64,000 bases of DNA from Strigamia acuminata (lineage: Eukaryota > Arthropoda > Chilopoda > Geophilomorpha > Linotaeniidae), in assembly GCA_949358305.1 (NCBI GenBank), contig OX442323.1:1056001-1120000 (forward strand). The letters run 5' to 3'. Below the pieces are notes generated by a model. The model saw only the letters and a program-made list of their open reading frames with translations. It was not told where the DNA came from and searched no databases. Below, one piece after another: positions 28,873 through 40,312 of the stretch. Made by a program: the position numbers and the translations under genes. Each line of letters begins with the position of its first letter. Within the stretch, counting starts at the first letter, position 1.

Positions 28873-31230
28873 TGACTGACCAGAAGGCCAGTCTGAGACC
28901 GAGAGGGGCGTGCAAAAGGGACACCTATCGGCACTGGCGTCAGAAGAACTCGGGTACCGCGCCACTCGGTGGGTACTGTGCCGCTCGACCGAGCGACGAC
29001 GGCCCCTCGCTCTGCTCTCGGTCTGAAGGCTTTCGCAAAATGCAGCGGACGCGGTGATTAGAACTCGCGTCGACTCCGACGGGACGTCAACTCTGGAAGG
29101 TAAAATTAAAATATGAAACGGCGGATATTTTACGAAACTTTTGTTCCAGTCGGTTGCTACGAAGATAATCTCGTTAATCATTGGAATACGAACCGCGGAA
29201 CCGGTTCCAAGATCCGAAATTTAAACTTTAATCGTCCGCTCGTTGTCGATCGCCAGGCACCTGTAAGTGATAAACGCGTCCTTTTCATTTTCTTGTCGCG
29301 TCTCGGGAGTTTGTGGATCTATAACCTGGCCTAATCTGACCTAATTCGAATCTGAGTTTGGATCTGAATTCTGCGTTTGCTTTATCGTTTCAACATTATG
29401 AGAGTTTCCTTTTATTAAACAATTACATTTTCAATTCTCGTTGGTAGTTAATTGCGCCCTGGTGCGTTGCCATAAACACCGGACACTTTGTGGACATATA
29501 TCCACGTTGACGGACATCATTACCGACGCCCGCGCCAAAAGCCCGTGTCGCGCTCACCCCCATCGCATCACGTGCATTATCGCGCGTCGTAGATCGCGAG
29601 CAAAGACACACTCATGTCCATATGTTGCTGAGGACTTTGCTCACGGTCGCGCGTCGACGTCGAAACGTGTCGAAACAAGCCGAAAAATGCAGGCAACCAC
29701 GCGCGCGTCATGGGGTTTAAATAAGCGAACGGATGTCGGTGCGGAAACTTATTTTCGGGACGAGTCGTTAGGGCTGCTGTCGTCGCCGCTCAACGGCCCC
29801 AACTGCTCCCATTCGCCGGTAGACCGAGCGAGAACGGGTGCGTTCTATTTCCGATTCATTTATTTATTATTTTGACCGACCCGAAGGCCAGTCTGAGACC
29901 GAGAGGGGCGTGCAAATGTGACACATATAGGCACTGGCGCCAGAAGAACTCGGGTACCGCGCCACTCGGTGGGTACTGTGCCGCTCGACCGAGCGACGAC
30001 GGCCCCTCGCTCTGCTCTCGGTCTGAAGGCTTTCGCAAAATGCAGCGGACGCGGTGATTAGAACTCGCGTCGACTCCGACGGGACGTCAACTCTGGAAGG
30101 TAAAATTAAAATATGAAACGGCGGATATTTTACGAAACTTTTGTTCCAGTCGGTTGCTACGAAGATAATCTCGTTAATCATTGGAATACGAACCGCGGAA
30201 CCGGTTCCAAGATCCGAAATTTAAACTTTAATCGTCCGCTCGTTGTCGATCGCCAGGCACCTGTAAGTGATAAACGCGTCCTTTTCATTTTCTTGTCGCG
30301 TCTCGGGAGTTTGTGGATCTATAACCTGGCCTAATCTGACCTAATTCGAATCTGAGTTTGGATCTGAATTCTGCGTTTGCTTTATCGTTTCAACATTATG
30401 AGAGTTTCCTTTTATTAAACAATTATATTTTTAATTCTACTTGCTATTTAACTGCGTCCCGGTGCGTTGCCATAAGCACCGGACACCTTCGGACATTTAT
30501 CCACGTTGGTGAACATTATTATCGATGCCGGTGTCAAAAATCCATGTCGCGCTTACATACATCGCACCTCGCATATTATCGCGCGTGGGAACGCGTTCAC
30601 GCGTGTGCATGGCAAACAAAGACACGCTCATGCGAGCACATTGTCGAGGACTTCGCTCACGATCGCGCACTGACACCAGAACGTGTTGCATCAAAATATT
30701 GAAATTTTCTACGACCAGATGCCGAATCTGTCATGTGCAAAGAGAGTGTGTGGAAACGAACGGACAAATAAATAAATAAATAGATAAACCAAGTGTTTTT
30801 CATAACTGTTTGTTTGTTTGTACCGGGCGGAACGTTGTGATGTCGATGTGAGAGTTTATTTTGGAAGAATTTGTTGGGACTGTCGACGCTCGTCGGTGCC
30901 AACTGCCCCGGTTGACCAACGGCTGAACAATAGAGTGGTTGCGCAACCCGAATGCAGACTTTTGTGACCGAAACCCCCCGGATTTCCGCGAGGGCTCGAA
31001 TCAGTCCCGGTTGGTCTGAAGGTGTTAGTAGATCCATCGGATGCAGTGACCGAAATTCGCGTCATTTACGATGGCGCGCCGTGCATCGCGTAATGGAATT
31101 TAAACCGTAGACCAGTTTAAGCGTTCACAATCTCATTTCACGCGACATCTATTGTGATAATCTGATTAATGGTTGGGGTACACGGTGTGACGTAATTACT
31201 CAGAATCGTCACGTTAAAAAACAAAACGAA
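28873..31230 (+). repeat. Satellite units 7-8 with an exact 1,000-bp tandem step
   Basis: Positions 28881-29425 reappear at 29881-30425 with an offset of exactly 1000 and near identity; on both sides similarity drops abruptly. Type 2 block GACC(G)ACC-CGAA-GGCCAGTC occurs at 28873 and 29873; hairpin cores at about 29755 and 30860. The stretch 29441-29870 is a nearly identical, uninterrupted version of the CE3 target (33563-33766 joined to 40792-41060). No gene is seen. Confidence 0.75.
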
Positions 31231-31269
31231 ATGGGTGGACGGATGGGAATTTTTATTTCAGTCAGTTTT

Positions 31270-31345
31270 ATTTACTCGCCTAAAAAAGAAAAAAAGAAAA
31301 AAAAAGAAAGAAAAAAAAAAGAAAAAAAAAAGGAAAAAGGATAAC
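31270..31345. repeat. A/G-rich simple sequence
   Basis: AAAAAG-type purine run just upstream of gene E; translates to poly-Lys. Confidence 0.85.
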
Positions 31346-31441
31346 AACGAATACGACGATTGGTCGAGTGGACGGAGATACCCGCCGCGTGGAACCGTGT
31401 GCCGAGAGGATGGAGACAGACAGCCGCCATGTTTCCGGATT

Positions 31442-32064
31442 ATGTCACTTGGTGTCGCTCTATGCATCGATAGTGATCACGCGCGGGACAGACGACGTCG
31501 TGTTTCCATCTTCCAAAAAGTGAGTAGTTGACCGTTCTACCGTCACATTTATCAGTCAATCGATCGACAAATTGAAAAAAAAAACAACCCTCGATTACCT
31601 CTACGCCTCTCTCGACAACGTATCAATTAACACGCGCGTGCAAACACGAACGCCTGCATTGGTTCGGTCGGGCACCGCTCGCTCGCTCATTTGACAGACT
31701 CGTGACTTGCAATTTTTTATTTTTTCTTAGCCGTTATTTTATTTTCCTTTGCATTCGACTTTAATTTAATTTCTATGTTCCAGACGATGAACAAAAACGA
31801 GAAAACCAACGACCACAACAACGACGGCGATGATGCAAGGTGAGAGATTCGACCGACCGGTTTCGATCGTTCGTTTATCCGTTTCTTCATTTCTTTATTT
31901 CTTTGTTTATTCAGTTGTCAGCCAATTGATCCGCCCCAGTCGCCATCGTGGCAGTGGACCGAACCCGGTCACATTCGACCCATCATGCGGGTTGCGCCAT
32001 TCCAGCGCGCGACTCCGGAACCGATGTAATCCGGTCAAACGTCTCGTTTGATTTATTTATTCAT

Positions 32065-32099
<35 letters not shown>

Positions 32100-32206
32100 T
32101 TTTTTAAGCCATCCTCGCGGACGTTCCTTACTGTTTCTTCGCTTCGCGGGCGCCCAGTTGATGGGACCGGGACGTCCGATGCCGATGTGAGTTAATTCGA
32201 TTCAAC

Positions 32207-32237
<31 letters not shown>

Positions 32238-32495
32238 GACCGATTGGTTGGTTTGATTCGAATTGATTTATTTATTTATATTTATTTTATTTTATTTTCT
32301 ATTTTTCAAGTCAATCCCGCGGGCGCGCCAGGATGCTAGCGCGTTTCGCGGCCACCGAACCGACGTTGCCAGGGCGTCCGGCGTCGAGGTAATTAATTCG
32401 GTTCAACGTTTCAATTTGTCCGCTCGTCCATCAGTTTGTTCATTTAGTTTATTCAATTTGATCTCTTCCTCAGTGACCCACGACCAGGCGCGTAA
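31442..32495 (+). CDS. Gene E: six-exon protein with phase-2 symmetric exons
   Basis: Exons 31442-31519, 31784-31839, 31915-32025, 32109-32186, 32311-32388 and 32474-32495 have good GT-AG sites. The first intron is phase 0, the other four phase 2, and the joined frame is 140 residues. If 31442 is not the start, ATG 31787 gives 113; an out-of-frame ATG at 31430 precedes 31442. The exon at 31784 encodes an Asn/Asp/Lys-rich segment. Exons 4 and 5 are both 78 nt and resemble each other: PRGR or SRGR, then RFA, then PGRP. Phase, length and probable function of these exons as repeated units match gene F. Each phase-2 donor begins GTGA or GTAA, so unspliced transcripts stop at once. I first read these as alternative last exons; linear splicing explains them equally well. 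No family is recognised. Confidence 0.5.
32050..32106. repeat. (TTTA)n inside a gene E intron
   Basis: TTTATT tract supplying the pyrimidine-rich part of the intron before exon 4. Confidence 0.85.
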
Positions 32496-32639
32496 TCGGC
32501 GATGTGACGAGTCGATTTTGAATCTTTTTTTATTTTATTTTTTTATTTTTCGTTTTTATTTTGTAAACAATAAAAACACTCAACTTTTATCATAGAATTT
32601 GAAAAGTTTGACAATTTCTTATTAAATTTTGAATTGGAG

Positions 32640-33766
32640 TGTGGGGGGAGCAATGGTCAAAACGTCGTTACGGGGAATCAGATGGAAATGTTAGCGATAA
32701 AGTCGTTCAAAGTCATAAAATCGGTGTCGATTTTTACGAGGCGTTGGGGACGGTTGGAACTCGAGTCAACCAATGGACACGTCGATGCCACTCCGTTGTA
32801 AAATGCCACACACAGACACACACGTGCACACGCGAACGGATGAGTGTCGATGTGGGAGCTTATTTTTGGGACGAGTCGTCGGGGTTGCCGCCGCCTTCGC
32901 CACCGCTCAACGAGCCCAACTGTCACTATTCGTCGGGATGGATGCGTTTTGTTCCCGACTTATTTATCTATTTATTAATTTTTTTTTTTTTTTTTGACCG
33001 GCCCGAAGGCCAGTCTGAGACCGAGAGGCAGGCGGGAGACGCGTATCGCCGTTGGAACCAACAGCATCATAGAATGCAAAGAGTTAACCGCTGACCTCGA
33101 AAGGAAACTAGCAAACAAGCTGTACGATCGATTGGTCTAAAAATGCTCACAAAACCCATCGAGTGCAGTGATATAAACTCGCGTCGACTACGTTGGTGCA
33201 GCGTGTATTGCGAGATGAAATTTAAATCGTAAACCAATTGAGACGTTCACGATCTTGTTTCACGCAACATCTACCACGAAAATCTAATTAATGACTGGAT
33301 CACATGACACAAAATTAATTCTACGACCGGGAAATCGATTTCTATTTTTTAAAGACTTTTATTTAACTCGGCGCGAGATTCTACCTACAAACGATAAACG
33401 CATCCTTTTTATTTTCTTGTTGTCGTCTCGAGAGTCTGTGGATCTACAACCTGGCCTAATCTGACCTAATTCAAATCTAAATTTGAATCTGAATTTTGCG
33501 TTTTCTTTATTGTTTCAACATTATAGGAGTTTCTTTTTGTTAAACAGTTATATTTTTAATTCTTGTTGGTTGTTAATTGCGTCCTGGTGCGTTGCCATAA
33601 ACACCAAACACTTCGCGGACATTCATCCACGTTGACGGACATCATTACCGACGCCCGCGCCAAAAGCCCGTGTCGCGCTCACCCCCATCGCATCACGTGC
33701 ATTATCGCGCGTCGTAACGCGCTCAAACGCGTAGATCGCGAGCAAAGACACACTCATGTCCATATG
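32640..33766 (+). repeat. Satellite unit 9 and CE3 left flank
   Basis: Hairpin core at about 32865, type 2 block at 32996 after a T run, 'AATCTAATTAATGACTGG' at 33280, then the block 'CACTCATGTCCATATG' that is cut by CE3. The CE3 target duplication ATATG is at 33762-33766. No gene is seen. Confidence 0.7.
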
Positions 33767-34245
33767 TAAAGCGATTTCCTGGCCAAAACATCGGTTAGAA
33801 AGGAGTTGACGAGTGTCTAAACAGGTGCGCGACACCGACCTGCGTGCGCCATGTTTAATATCACATAAAAGTGTACACGCTTCGAGGCTAACAACTGCAC
33901 TCGGAAAAAGATAGGATAAATCATTGTTGGATTTCAATGATTTGTCCTTTACATTATAAAATAAAAGCAATGACATTCATAATCGATAACTAAGCAATAA
34001 TAACAATACAGGACTCGCTCTTTTGAGCAGACGATGTTATCAGCGCATGCTGCTAAATGGAAACGTTCAACCGCGGTACAGAACCAGCATTAATAAAAAT
34101 CGAGATCGATTGAACGCGACATCGAGACATTAAATAGCAGCACCTTCATTACACATATCCGGAAAGTGTGTAATGTAAATATTCACAAACTATACAATAT
34201 GGCGACAAACAACCAAACACACAATATTTCCACCACAACTCAATA
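33767..34245 (-). repeat. CE3 3' LTR
   Basis: 479 bp, matching 40313-40791 at offset 6546. On the minus strand it starts TATTGAG and ends CGCTTTA. Confidence 0.92.
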
Positions 34246-34256
34246 TATCCCCCTTT
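34246..34256 (-). promoter_or_regulatory. CE3 polypurine tract
   Basis: On the minus strand CAAAGGGGGATA directly before the LTR, like CE1. Confidence 0.75.
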
Positions 34257-34262
34257 GTTTGG

Positions 34263-37200
34263 TTATTTGCGCCTTACAAATAAATGCTCACACAAGGTGT
34301 TAAGTCTGGGCTTGGGTAACCATTTGGTCATCACATCGGCGACATTCAGGGCCCCTGGAATATGCTTAATAGCAAACGTTCCGCGCTCAAACCAGTCCCT
34401 GAGGAAATGAAGCTTTACGTCGATATGTTTATTCGCCCTATTCTCTATTCGGTTTTTGGCGTATTGTATCGCGGGCATACTGTCCGCGTACACGCATGGG
34501 GTGTTCCGATTGATGCTGAACATGATGTCGGCATCGTAAAGCCTCTCTAGCCATATAATCTCCTTTACGCCATCGACCACGGCCAGAAATTCACTCTCCA
34601 TGATCGATAACGCAGTCATTGACTGCTTATGGCAGTTCCACATGATCGGAACGCCACCCAAATAGACTATGTGACCCCCGAAGCTTCTCCTTTTGTCTGC
34701 ATCGAGGGCAAACGACGCGTCGGTATACACAGTTAGATTATCATTTCGGCAATTGGAAAGATTAATCATATAATCCGACGTATTTGCCAGATATCGCAAA
34801 ATTTGCAATAACATACTAATGTGACGCGTCGAATGTTTCTCATTGTATTGTGAGAGGACAATGACCGAGAACAGGATGTCTGGCCTTGTCCTGCTCGCCA
34901 AGAACAAGAGACTTCCCACTAAGTTGCGATAGGGGAAAGTGGAATCAACCCGCTCCTTTTCCGTCACGCCCTGAATAATCGTTCCTGGCGTCCCAGGTAC
35001 TCTAATCCGAAGGCATGAGTCGACCCCATACAACTTACAAAGTTTTTCTATGTATGCCCTTTGATGGATCCTAATTTGGCCCCCAGACCTATCAAAGGCT
35101 ATGCCTAACAAGAGGGTCACGGGACCCAAATCAACCGTGTCAAAGGATTCCCTAATCCATCGAACAACGCATTCCTCGACGTAGTCATCCTTGGAGAAGA
35201 GAACTATGTCGTCCACGTAAAAGATAAGAATTGCGTCGTTGTCTAACGCATAAACACAGTTAAGACCCAACAAGGGCACAAATCCCAGTTGGAGTAGACG
35301 GTCGTGGAGGGCTTGGTACCACATCCGTCCACTCTGATGTAATCCATATAATGACTTCAACAGCATCCAACACTTATGTTGGTTTTCGGCTGTTCTGTAG
35401 CCCTTGGGAATCTCCATGAATTGGACCTTATCAAGGTCCCCGTACAAGTACGCGGCCTTGATGTCAAGGTGGACATCTCTCCAACCTTTCAGTATCACCA
35501 AGGTACAGAAAAACACTATAACGAGGACGAAATTGACTACGGGGGAAAATACCTCCGTAAAGTCAATGCCCGGCCTCTGCTTGAAGCCTTGTGCTACCAA
35601 GCGAGCCCGGTAGCGCGCGACTGCACCCGACTGGTCCCTTTTCATTTTATAAATCCATTTTGATCCCAAAAGCAACTCTCCTTCGGGCTTATCAATTTCT
35701 TTATAGACAGTTCGATCGTCGAAGATATCTGTCTCTTCTTTCATCGCCTTTTCCCAGTCCCGTTTGTTGGTGTGCCTCATTGCCTCCTCGTAGGTATCAG
35801 GCTCTACGGCACAGAAACCGGCAAAAGGGAGTTCGGGTTCTTCACCCTCTAAGGTTTTGAAGTCAAAAAGATCTGGGTCGTAGTGGTAACCCTCTGCGTC
35901 GCACCATCGCGCAACGTCAGTCCGACTTCTAAGTTTGTCTTCATTGGGCGAGAAATAAACCACATCAATTTTCCCAGCCGTTGCCCCGGCTTTCCGGACA
36001 GACTGGACCCGTCTCCACTTAGTCATATCCAGCGGCAGCGACAAAGGATCTTTGACCTTCTTTCCCTTTTTGCCCGAGCCACGACGAGCTTGTATCGTAG
36101 GAGGAAGATCAACCTCCTCATCGTCGTCAGGATAAACATTGAAGTAATTCTCGCCATCGCCGTTATCCCCCTTCGCCCCACCAATTTCTTCAACTGGATT
36201 ATCCCCAGCACCAGCATCCCCAACCAAGTCACCTTCAACAGTTTCTATCGCAGGCTGTTGTATCGCTTGTTTTACAAGCGGCCTCAATTCAGGTCTGAAA
36301 ACAGGCTTTGGGGTTGTGGGTAAAGGAGGCTTCTCCTTCGGAACCGGGGGTTCTACAGGGGGCGGAATAGGAGGTGGTAGTGCCTCTTGCACTTCCTCAA
36401 CAATTTCAGGGATAGGGGCAACGGAATCATCATCATCTCCCTCGGTGTCCGAGGAAGAATCCCCAAAATGTTTGAATTGGCCACCCTGCGGTTGCTTGAT
36501 GGGCTGTTGTAGCCGTTTGCCAATCTCATACCAATATGAGTCTTCGAAAATTCGGACATGTTTGGACGCAAAAACTTGATTCCGTACAGGATCCCAAACC
36601 CTGTAGCCCCTAGTTGATATTGCGTATCCAATGAGTGCTCCCGCCCAAGCCCTTCCTTCCAGTTTGCCCTTTCTGACCTGGGACGGGATATGTACAAATG
36701 TCTTCGACCCAATACACCTGATGTGTCGCAAAGACAATTTCTTGCCGAAAAACACGGTATAGGGCACTTTTCCTCCAAGCCCTTCATGGGGGAATCGGTT
36801 CTTTAAGTAAACTATGGTCGTCGCTAATTCAGCCCAAAGGGGATAGGGGAAATCATTTTCCAACATTAAAGCTCTGACGCCACCGACAATGGTACGGTTT
36901 GCACGTTCTGCAACAGAATTCATTTCCGGGCTATATGTATTCGTACGAATACATTTCAAACCAATTTTGGATGCATAATCATCCCAATTCCGCGAAATAA
37001 ATTCTCCTCCATTATCAGTTTTAATGCATTTCACTTTCCGTGATGTCGTTCTTTCGACTTCCGTCAACCAACGTTTAAAATGGCCCAAAACTTCCCCCTT
37101 GGTCTTCATCGTTATGATCCACATATAACGTGAATAATCATCAACCAATATAAAGTAAAAATTAGCCCCACCCAAGGAAGTAGCTTGTGATGCCCCCCAA

Positions 37201-39110
37201 ACATCCATGTGCACTAAATCTAATACTCCCTTAGTGGAAATGGTAATTATCGGGGGAAAACTCGCCCTAGTGCTCTTAGCACGGGCACATGCGTCACAAG
37301 TGGATAATTCTTTGTTAGACAAATTGATCCCAAAAACGTCCTCGGATTCGGTTAATTTAATAATGCCTTTAGCATTATGGTGGCCCATTCTGGAATGCCA
37401 CGTGTCCATACTCTGGGATATTTCTTTCTTTCTCATTTTGATCCCAGTATCCCCGCTTTTGTTAACTTTCGCAGTCGCATTAGCTTCGGGAACAATAGCA
37501 GGAGGTGTCTGAACCTCATTCACTATTTTCTGTAAATTAATCGCCGCAGGCGCATTCGCTTTGGTTGGCTCGCTTACTTGCGTACTCAAATTAGATGCGG
37601 ATTTTCCCATATCCGGCTTACAGAAACTTTTTAGTAAAGCTGACTTAAAATCTAAAATGGTTAGTAGCGGTTGTACAAATCTTTCATCCTTCACGGATGA
37701 TTTGATTAAATCGAGGACAGCAGCTGTATCCTGTTGCGCAGTTAATGCAGCTGTGTTTACAGAATTAACCTCGACCCGGCAGTTGACTTTGTACAGCCTG
37801 TCGCTAGTCCGAACTGCCGAAATCAATGGTTCCTCGATTTTATCTTTGAAAATACTCATCTTCCCATCTTTAACAATTGTGCACAACCCAGCCTCATCGG
37901 TGCGCCCGAGCGAAATAAGGTTTTTCCGAAAATTCGGTGCGAAGAATACATTCGTCAAAGTTATTTTCCTCGTTCTTTGTCCATAAAGCGACGTGAGAAC
38001 GATGTTGCCCACACCTTCAATCTTCGATTTTCCTTCTCCTTGTAGAACGCTGAAGTTAGACAACGGTTTGAAGTTTGAAAACCAATTCCGGTTGAAGGAA
38101 AAGTGATCGGTCGCTCCCGTGTCCACGTACCACTGTGAATCGTAGTTTCCGTGCGACACAAGAGATAAGGGCACTGTGGGCTTCTCTTCCGACACCGCAG
38201 AATACAAAGTGTAGGGCTCATCTGTATAGGGGTCCAGTTGTGTGAGATTTGCTCTCTGTGGACCCCCTCTGCCTCGTCCTTTGCCACGGGTGCCTCCACG
38301 ATTCAATTGGGCTGGCGAGCCAGCGCTGGCGGGGAAAGTCCCTTGCTGTTTCGGCGGCGATGGGCACTCCCTGGCGAAGTGTCCCGACCCACCGCAAGTA
38401 AAACATGTTCCACGCGAAGTTCCGGGCGAATTTGGGGTTTTTCCACGAGGTTTCCATTTTCCTTTAGTATAGAAAGCGGTGGTATTGTCTGCCAATACAG
38501 GTGGGACGCCAAATTCATTGGTCTGTTCATAAAGGCGATTATACTCGCCAAGTAAACGTTCTTTAACGTTTTTCGCTGTGAATTCCGCATCCGACCAGTG
38601 ATACGCGGTCTGTTTCACAGCCTCGTATTGTGGGGGCAGAAGATCTAAATATTGGAATGCCTGGAATTCATCGGTGACCTCAATTTTAACGTCCTTCAGT
38701 TCGACGATTTTGCGGTCGACCCGCCCGGTGAAAACTAGCATTTCCTCATTATCTCTAAGTTTCATGTTGAGGAATTCACGTCGCAACCGAGCACGACGTG
38801 CCCTCGTCGTCGGTTGATAAGCGTCCTTTAGGGCTTCCCAAACTTTAGCAGCGGTGGGGCAGGCAACAGCTATCACTTGCTGCGGCTCGGCGCAACTCAT
38901 GCAAATAGTGGACATTGCCTTGTCCTCTCGAGCGTTAAACTCTCGCTTCTCTTTTGCAGTGGCTGTTGCAGCCAGTGGTGGCTCAGAGCCACTAACATGT
39001 CCCCAAACGCCGTTGTATTTGAGCAATAACTGGACCTGCACGGACCAGGTGGCATAGTTCGTGCCATCGAGCTTTTTAATATCCTTGTAATCGTCGTGCT
39101 TTGAAGCCAT
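34263..39110 (-). CDS. CE3 Gag-Pol polyprotein
   Basis: A single open frame starts at 39134; the Met at 39110 (MASKHDDY) aligns with CE1 and is preferred. Residues counted from 39134: Gag to about 240; CCHC knuckle CFTCGGSGHFAREC near 245; retropepsin VDTGATDH near 336; HHCC domain near 580-615; integrase with MDVWG near 643, TDNGGEF near 706 and the Glu of VAERANRT near 740; Pro-rich linker near 920-960; RT with FSPVVN, LYGLHQSGRMW and YVDD near 1308; RNase H with YTDASFALD near 1473 and MESEFLAV. All catalytic residues I can check are present and there is no frameshift, so this copy could supply RT to CE1. Gag and Pol share one frame, as in Drosophila copia. Confidence 0.95.
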   Translation of the reverse strand: MASKHDDYKDIKKLDGTNYATWSVQVQLLLKYNGVWGHVSGSEPPLAATATAKEKREFNAREDKAMSTICMSCAEPQQVIAVACPTAAKVWEALKDAYQPTTRARRARLRREFLNMKLRDNEEMLVFTGRVDRKIVELKDVKIEVTDEFQAFQYLDLLPPQYEAVKQTAYHWSDAEFTAKNVKERLLGEYNRLYEQTNEFGVPPVLADNTTAFYTKGKWKPRGKTPNSPGTSRGTCFTCGGSGHFARECPSPPKQQGTFPASAGSPAQLNRGGTRGKGRGRGGPQRANLTQLDPYTDEPYTLYSAVSEEKPTVPLSLVSHGNYDSQWYVDTGATDHFSFNRNWFSNFKPLSNFSVLQGEGKSKIEGVGNIVLTSLYGQRTRKITLTNVFFAPNFRKNLISLGRTDEAGLCTIVKDGKMSIFKDKIEEPLISAVRTSDRLYKVNCRVEVNSVNTAALTAQQDTAAVLDLIKSSVKDERFVQPLLTILDFKSALLKSFCKPDMGKSASNLSTQVSEPTKANAPAAINLQKIVNEVQTPPAIVPEANATAKVNKSGDTGIKMRKKEISQSMDTWHSRMGHHNAKGIIKLTESEDVFGINLSNKELSTCDACARAKSTRASFPPIITISTKGVLDLVHMDVWGASQATSLGGANFYFILVDDYSRYMWIITMKTKGEVLGHFKRWLTEVERTTSRKVKCIKTDNGGEFISRNWDDYASKIGLKCIRTNTYSPEMNSVAERANRTIVGGVRALMLENDFPYPLWAELATTIVYLKNRFPHEGLGGKVPYTVFFGKKLSLRHIRCIGSKTFVHIPSQVRKGKLEGRAWAGALIGYAISTRGYRVWDPVRNQVFASKHVRIFEDSYWYEIGKRLQQPIKQPQGGQFKHFGDSSSDTEGDDDDSVAPIPEIVEEVQEALPPPIPPPVEPPVPKEKPPLPTTPKPVFRPELRPLVKQAIQQPAIETVEGDLVGDAGAGDNPVEEIGGAKGDNGDGENYFNVYPDDDEEVDLPPTIQARRGSGKKGKKVKDPLSLPLDMTKWRRVQSVRKAGATAGKIDVVYFSPNEDKLRSRTDVARWCDAEGYHYDPDLFDFKTLEGEEPELPFAGFCAVEPDTYEEAMRHTNKRDWEKAMKEETDIFDDRTVYKEIDKPEGELLLGSKWIYKMKRDQSGAVARYRARLVAQGFKQRPGIDFTEVFSPVVNFVLVIVFFCTLVILKGWRDVHLDIKAAYLYGDLDKVQFMEIPKGYRTAENQHKCWMLLKSLYGLHQSGRMWYQALHDRLLQLGFVPLLGLNCVYALDNDAILIFYVDDIVLFSKDDYVEECVVRWIRESFDTVDLGPVTLLLGIAFDRSGGQIRIHQRAYIEKLCKLYGVDSCLRIRVPGTPGTIIQGVTEKERVDSTFPYRNLVGSLLFLASRTRPDILFSVIVLSQYNEKHSTRHISMLLQILRYLANTSDYMINLSNCRNDNLTVYTDASFALDADKRRSFGGHIVYLGGVPIMWNCHKQSMTALSIMESEFLAVVDGVKEIIWLERLYDADIMFSINRNTPCVYADSMPAIQYAKNRIENRANKHIDVKLHFLRDWFERGTFAIKHIPGALNVADVMTKWLPKPRLNTLCEHLFVRRK

Positions 39111-39323
39111 CACGACGACACTAGGAAAATGCACAATAATAATTGGTTATGCACAGAGAAAACACAATTTCGGAATTTATTCCGCACAAACACTTCACAG
39201 GAGCACTTAATCACACAATGCACAATTGTCTCTAGTCCCAAAAACCAAAAAGGAAGGCGAAAATACAGTTTCAACCCGGGGAATCTCAATAAGTGAGATT
39301 GGAAAACCTTGACTGGCAATCCA

Positions 39324-39428
39324 CCAACTCTTCCGTCCGACCTCCTGGGGTCGCGGGATGGTTGGGGGCCCTGGATAAGCCCAGCCAAGAATACAGTGCT
39401 ACGTGCCCGACTGGACGTAGGGTAGCAC
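39324..39428 (-). promoter_or_regulatory. CE3 leader hairpins 2 and 3
   Basis: Hairpin 3: CCAAC (39324-39328) with GTTGG (39361-39365), enclosing the conserved GGTCGCGGGAT segment (complement). Hairpin 2: GTGCTAC (39396-39402) with GTAGCAC (39422-39428). Versus CE1 (GTGCCAC/GTGGCAC) one pair is changed on both sides. Confidence 0.55.
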
Positions 39429-39690
39429 CGAATCTAACAAGGGACCAACAACAAAAACTTAAAACTAACAAAGTTTCACGACAATATCTAATTAAATACA
39501 CTTTTTCGTTGTTAAGTTGGGCGAATTGCGGGATCCGATCGTCGCAATCGCTTCCTCGTAGCGGTGGACGTCGGGTTGACGTTATTGGTGCACGGAACTG
39601 GGGCCGACGTGCTACCACTTGCACACTTCCGTGCAAAAGTGGGGAAAAATAATCCAAAATCGTCGTTGCGCACGTCCGCGCCTTCGTGTA

Positions 39691-39704
39691 GCACACCGGG
39701 GTGC
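39691..39704 (-). promoter_or_regulatory. CE3 leader hairpin 1 (CCGG loop)
   Basis: On the minus strand GCAC-CCCGGT-GTGC, flanked by the partly paired CGTGG/ACACG as in CE1. Confidence 0.5.
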
Positions 39705-40292
39705 AAGCCACGGCTTTTCCGCTCAAAATTGGTCGTGTACGTAGGCTTATACGTACGCAGACACTCCCGATTGATTTCCACCGTCGGCAGCGATGAAAAT
39801 CCAAACAAAAATGGCCGCTGGTGAGGATTTGTTCTTCACCAGCGATCCCACGATGATTTTCGTCCGTTTCGTGATGAAAGATCGTCGTTTCGGCGATTGA
39901 AGGCGCCGTTCCGCTGAGATACGCGTTGTCTCGTTGAAAATTGACGTTGTCTTGAAGAAACAACGTCGTGCGGGCGTGAATAGACCCGATACACGCTCTG
40001 GTCGGCTGGCTACGCTGCCTGGGCGATCCAAGATGGCCGCCGCACAAAAATTTTCAAAGTCGACGATTTTGGTGTTTATTTCACACCGAAAAATTGCAAA
40101 AACACACAGCTTACGCTTGTAAATGTCCGAAATAATGTCCGCACACCCTGTCAATCCGTTTCAAGCGCGTTGGCGAGGTGAAACCCGTCCTGGTCGATCG
40201 AGTCGCGTTTGCGGCGATGTCGAGCGACGTCTGGGCTACGTTCGGTCTCCAAAAATGCCGAAAATCCTTTACAAACTGGTTGGGCCGTCGTC

Positions 40293-40310
40293 AACCATCC
40301 TCTGCTACCA
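40293..40310 (-). promoter_or_regulatory. CE3 primer-binding site, initiator tRNA-Met
   Basis: Complement of the last 18 nt of initiator tRNA-Met, 2 nt from the LTR end. Confidence 0.92.
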
Positions 40311-40312
40311 TA

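Noticed and set aside
31915-32495. Gene E as an array of mutually exclusive last exons, each with its own stop
   Set aside because: Every stop arises only by reading into a donor (phase 2, GTRA). Linear splicing gives one longer open frame, so alternative ends are possible but not needed.
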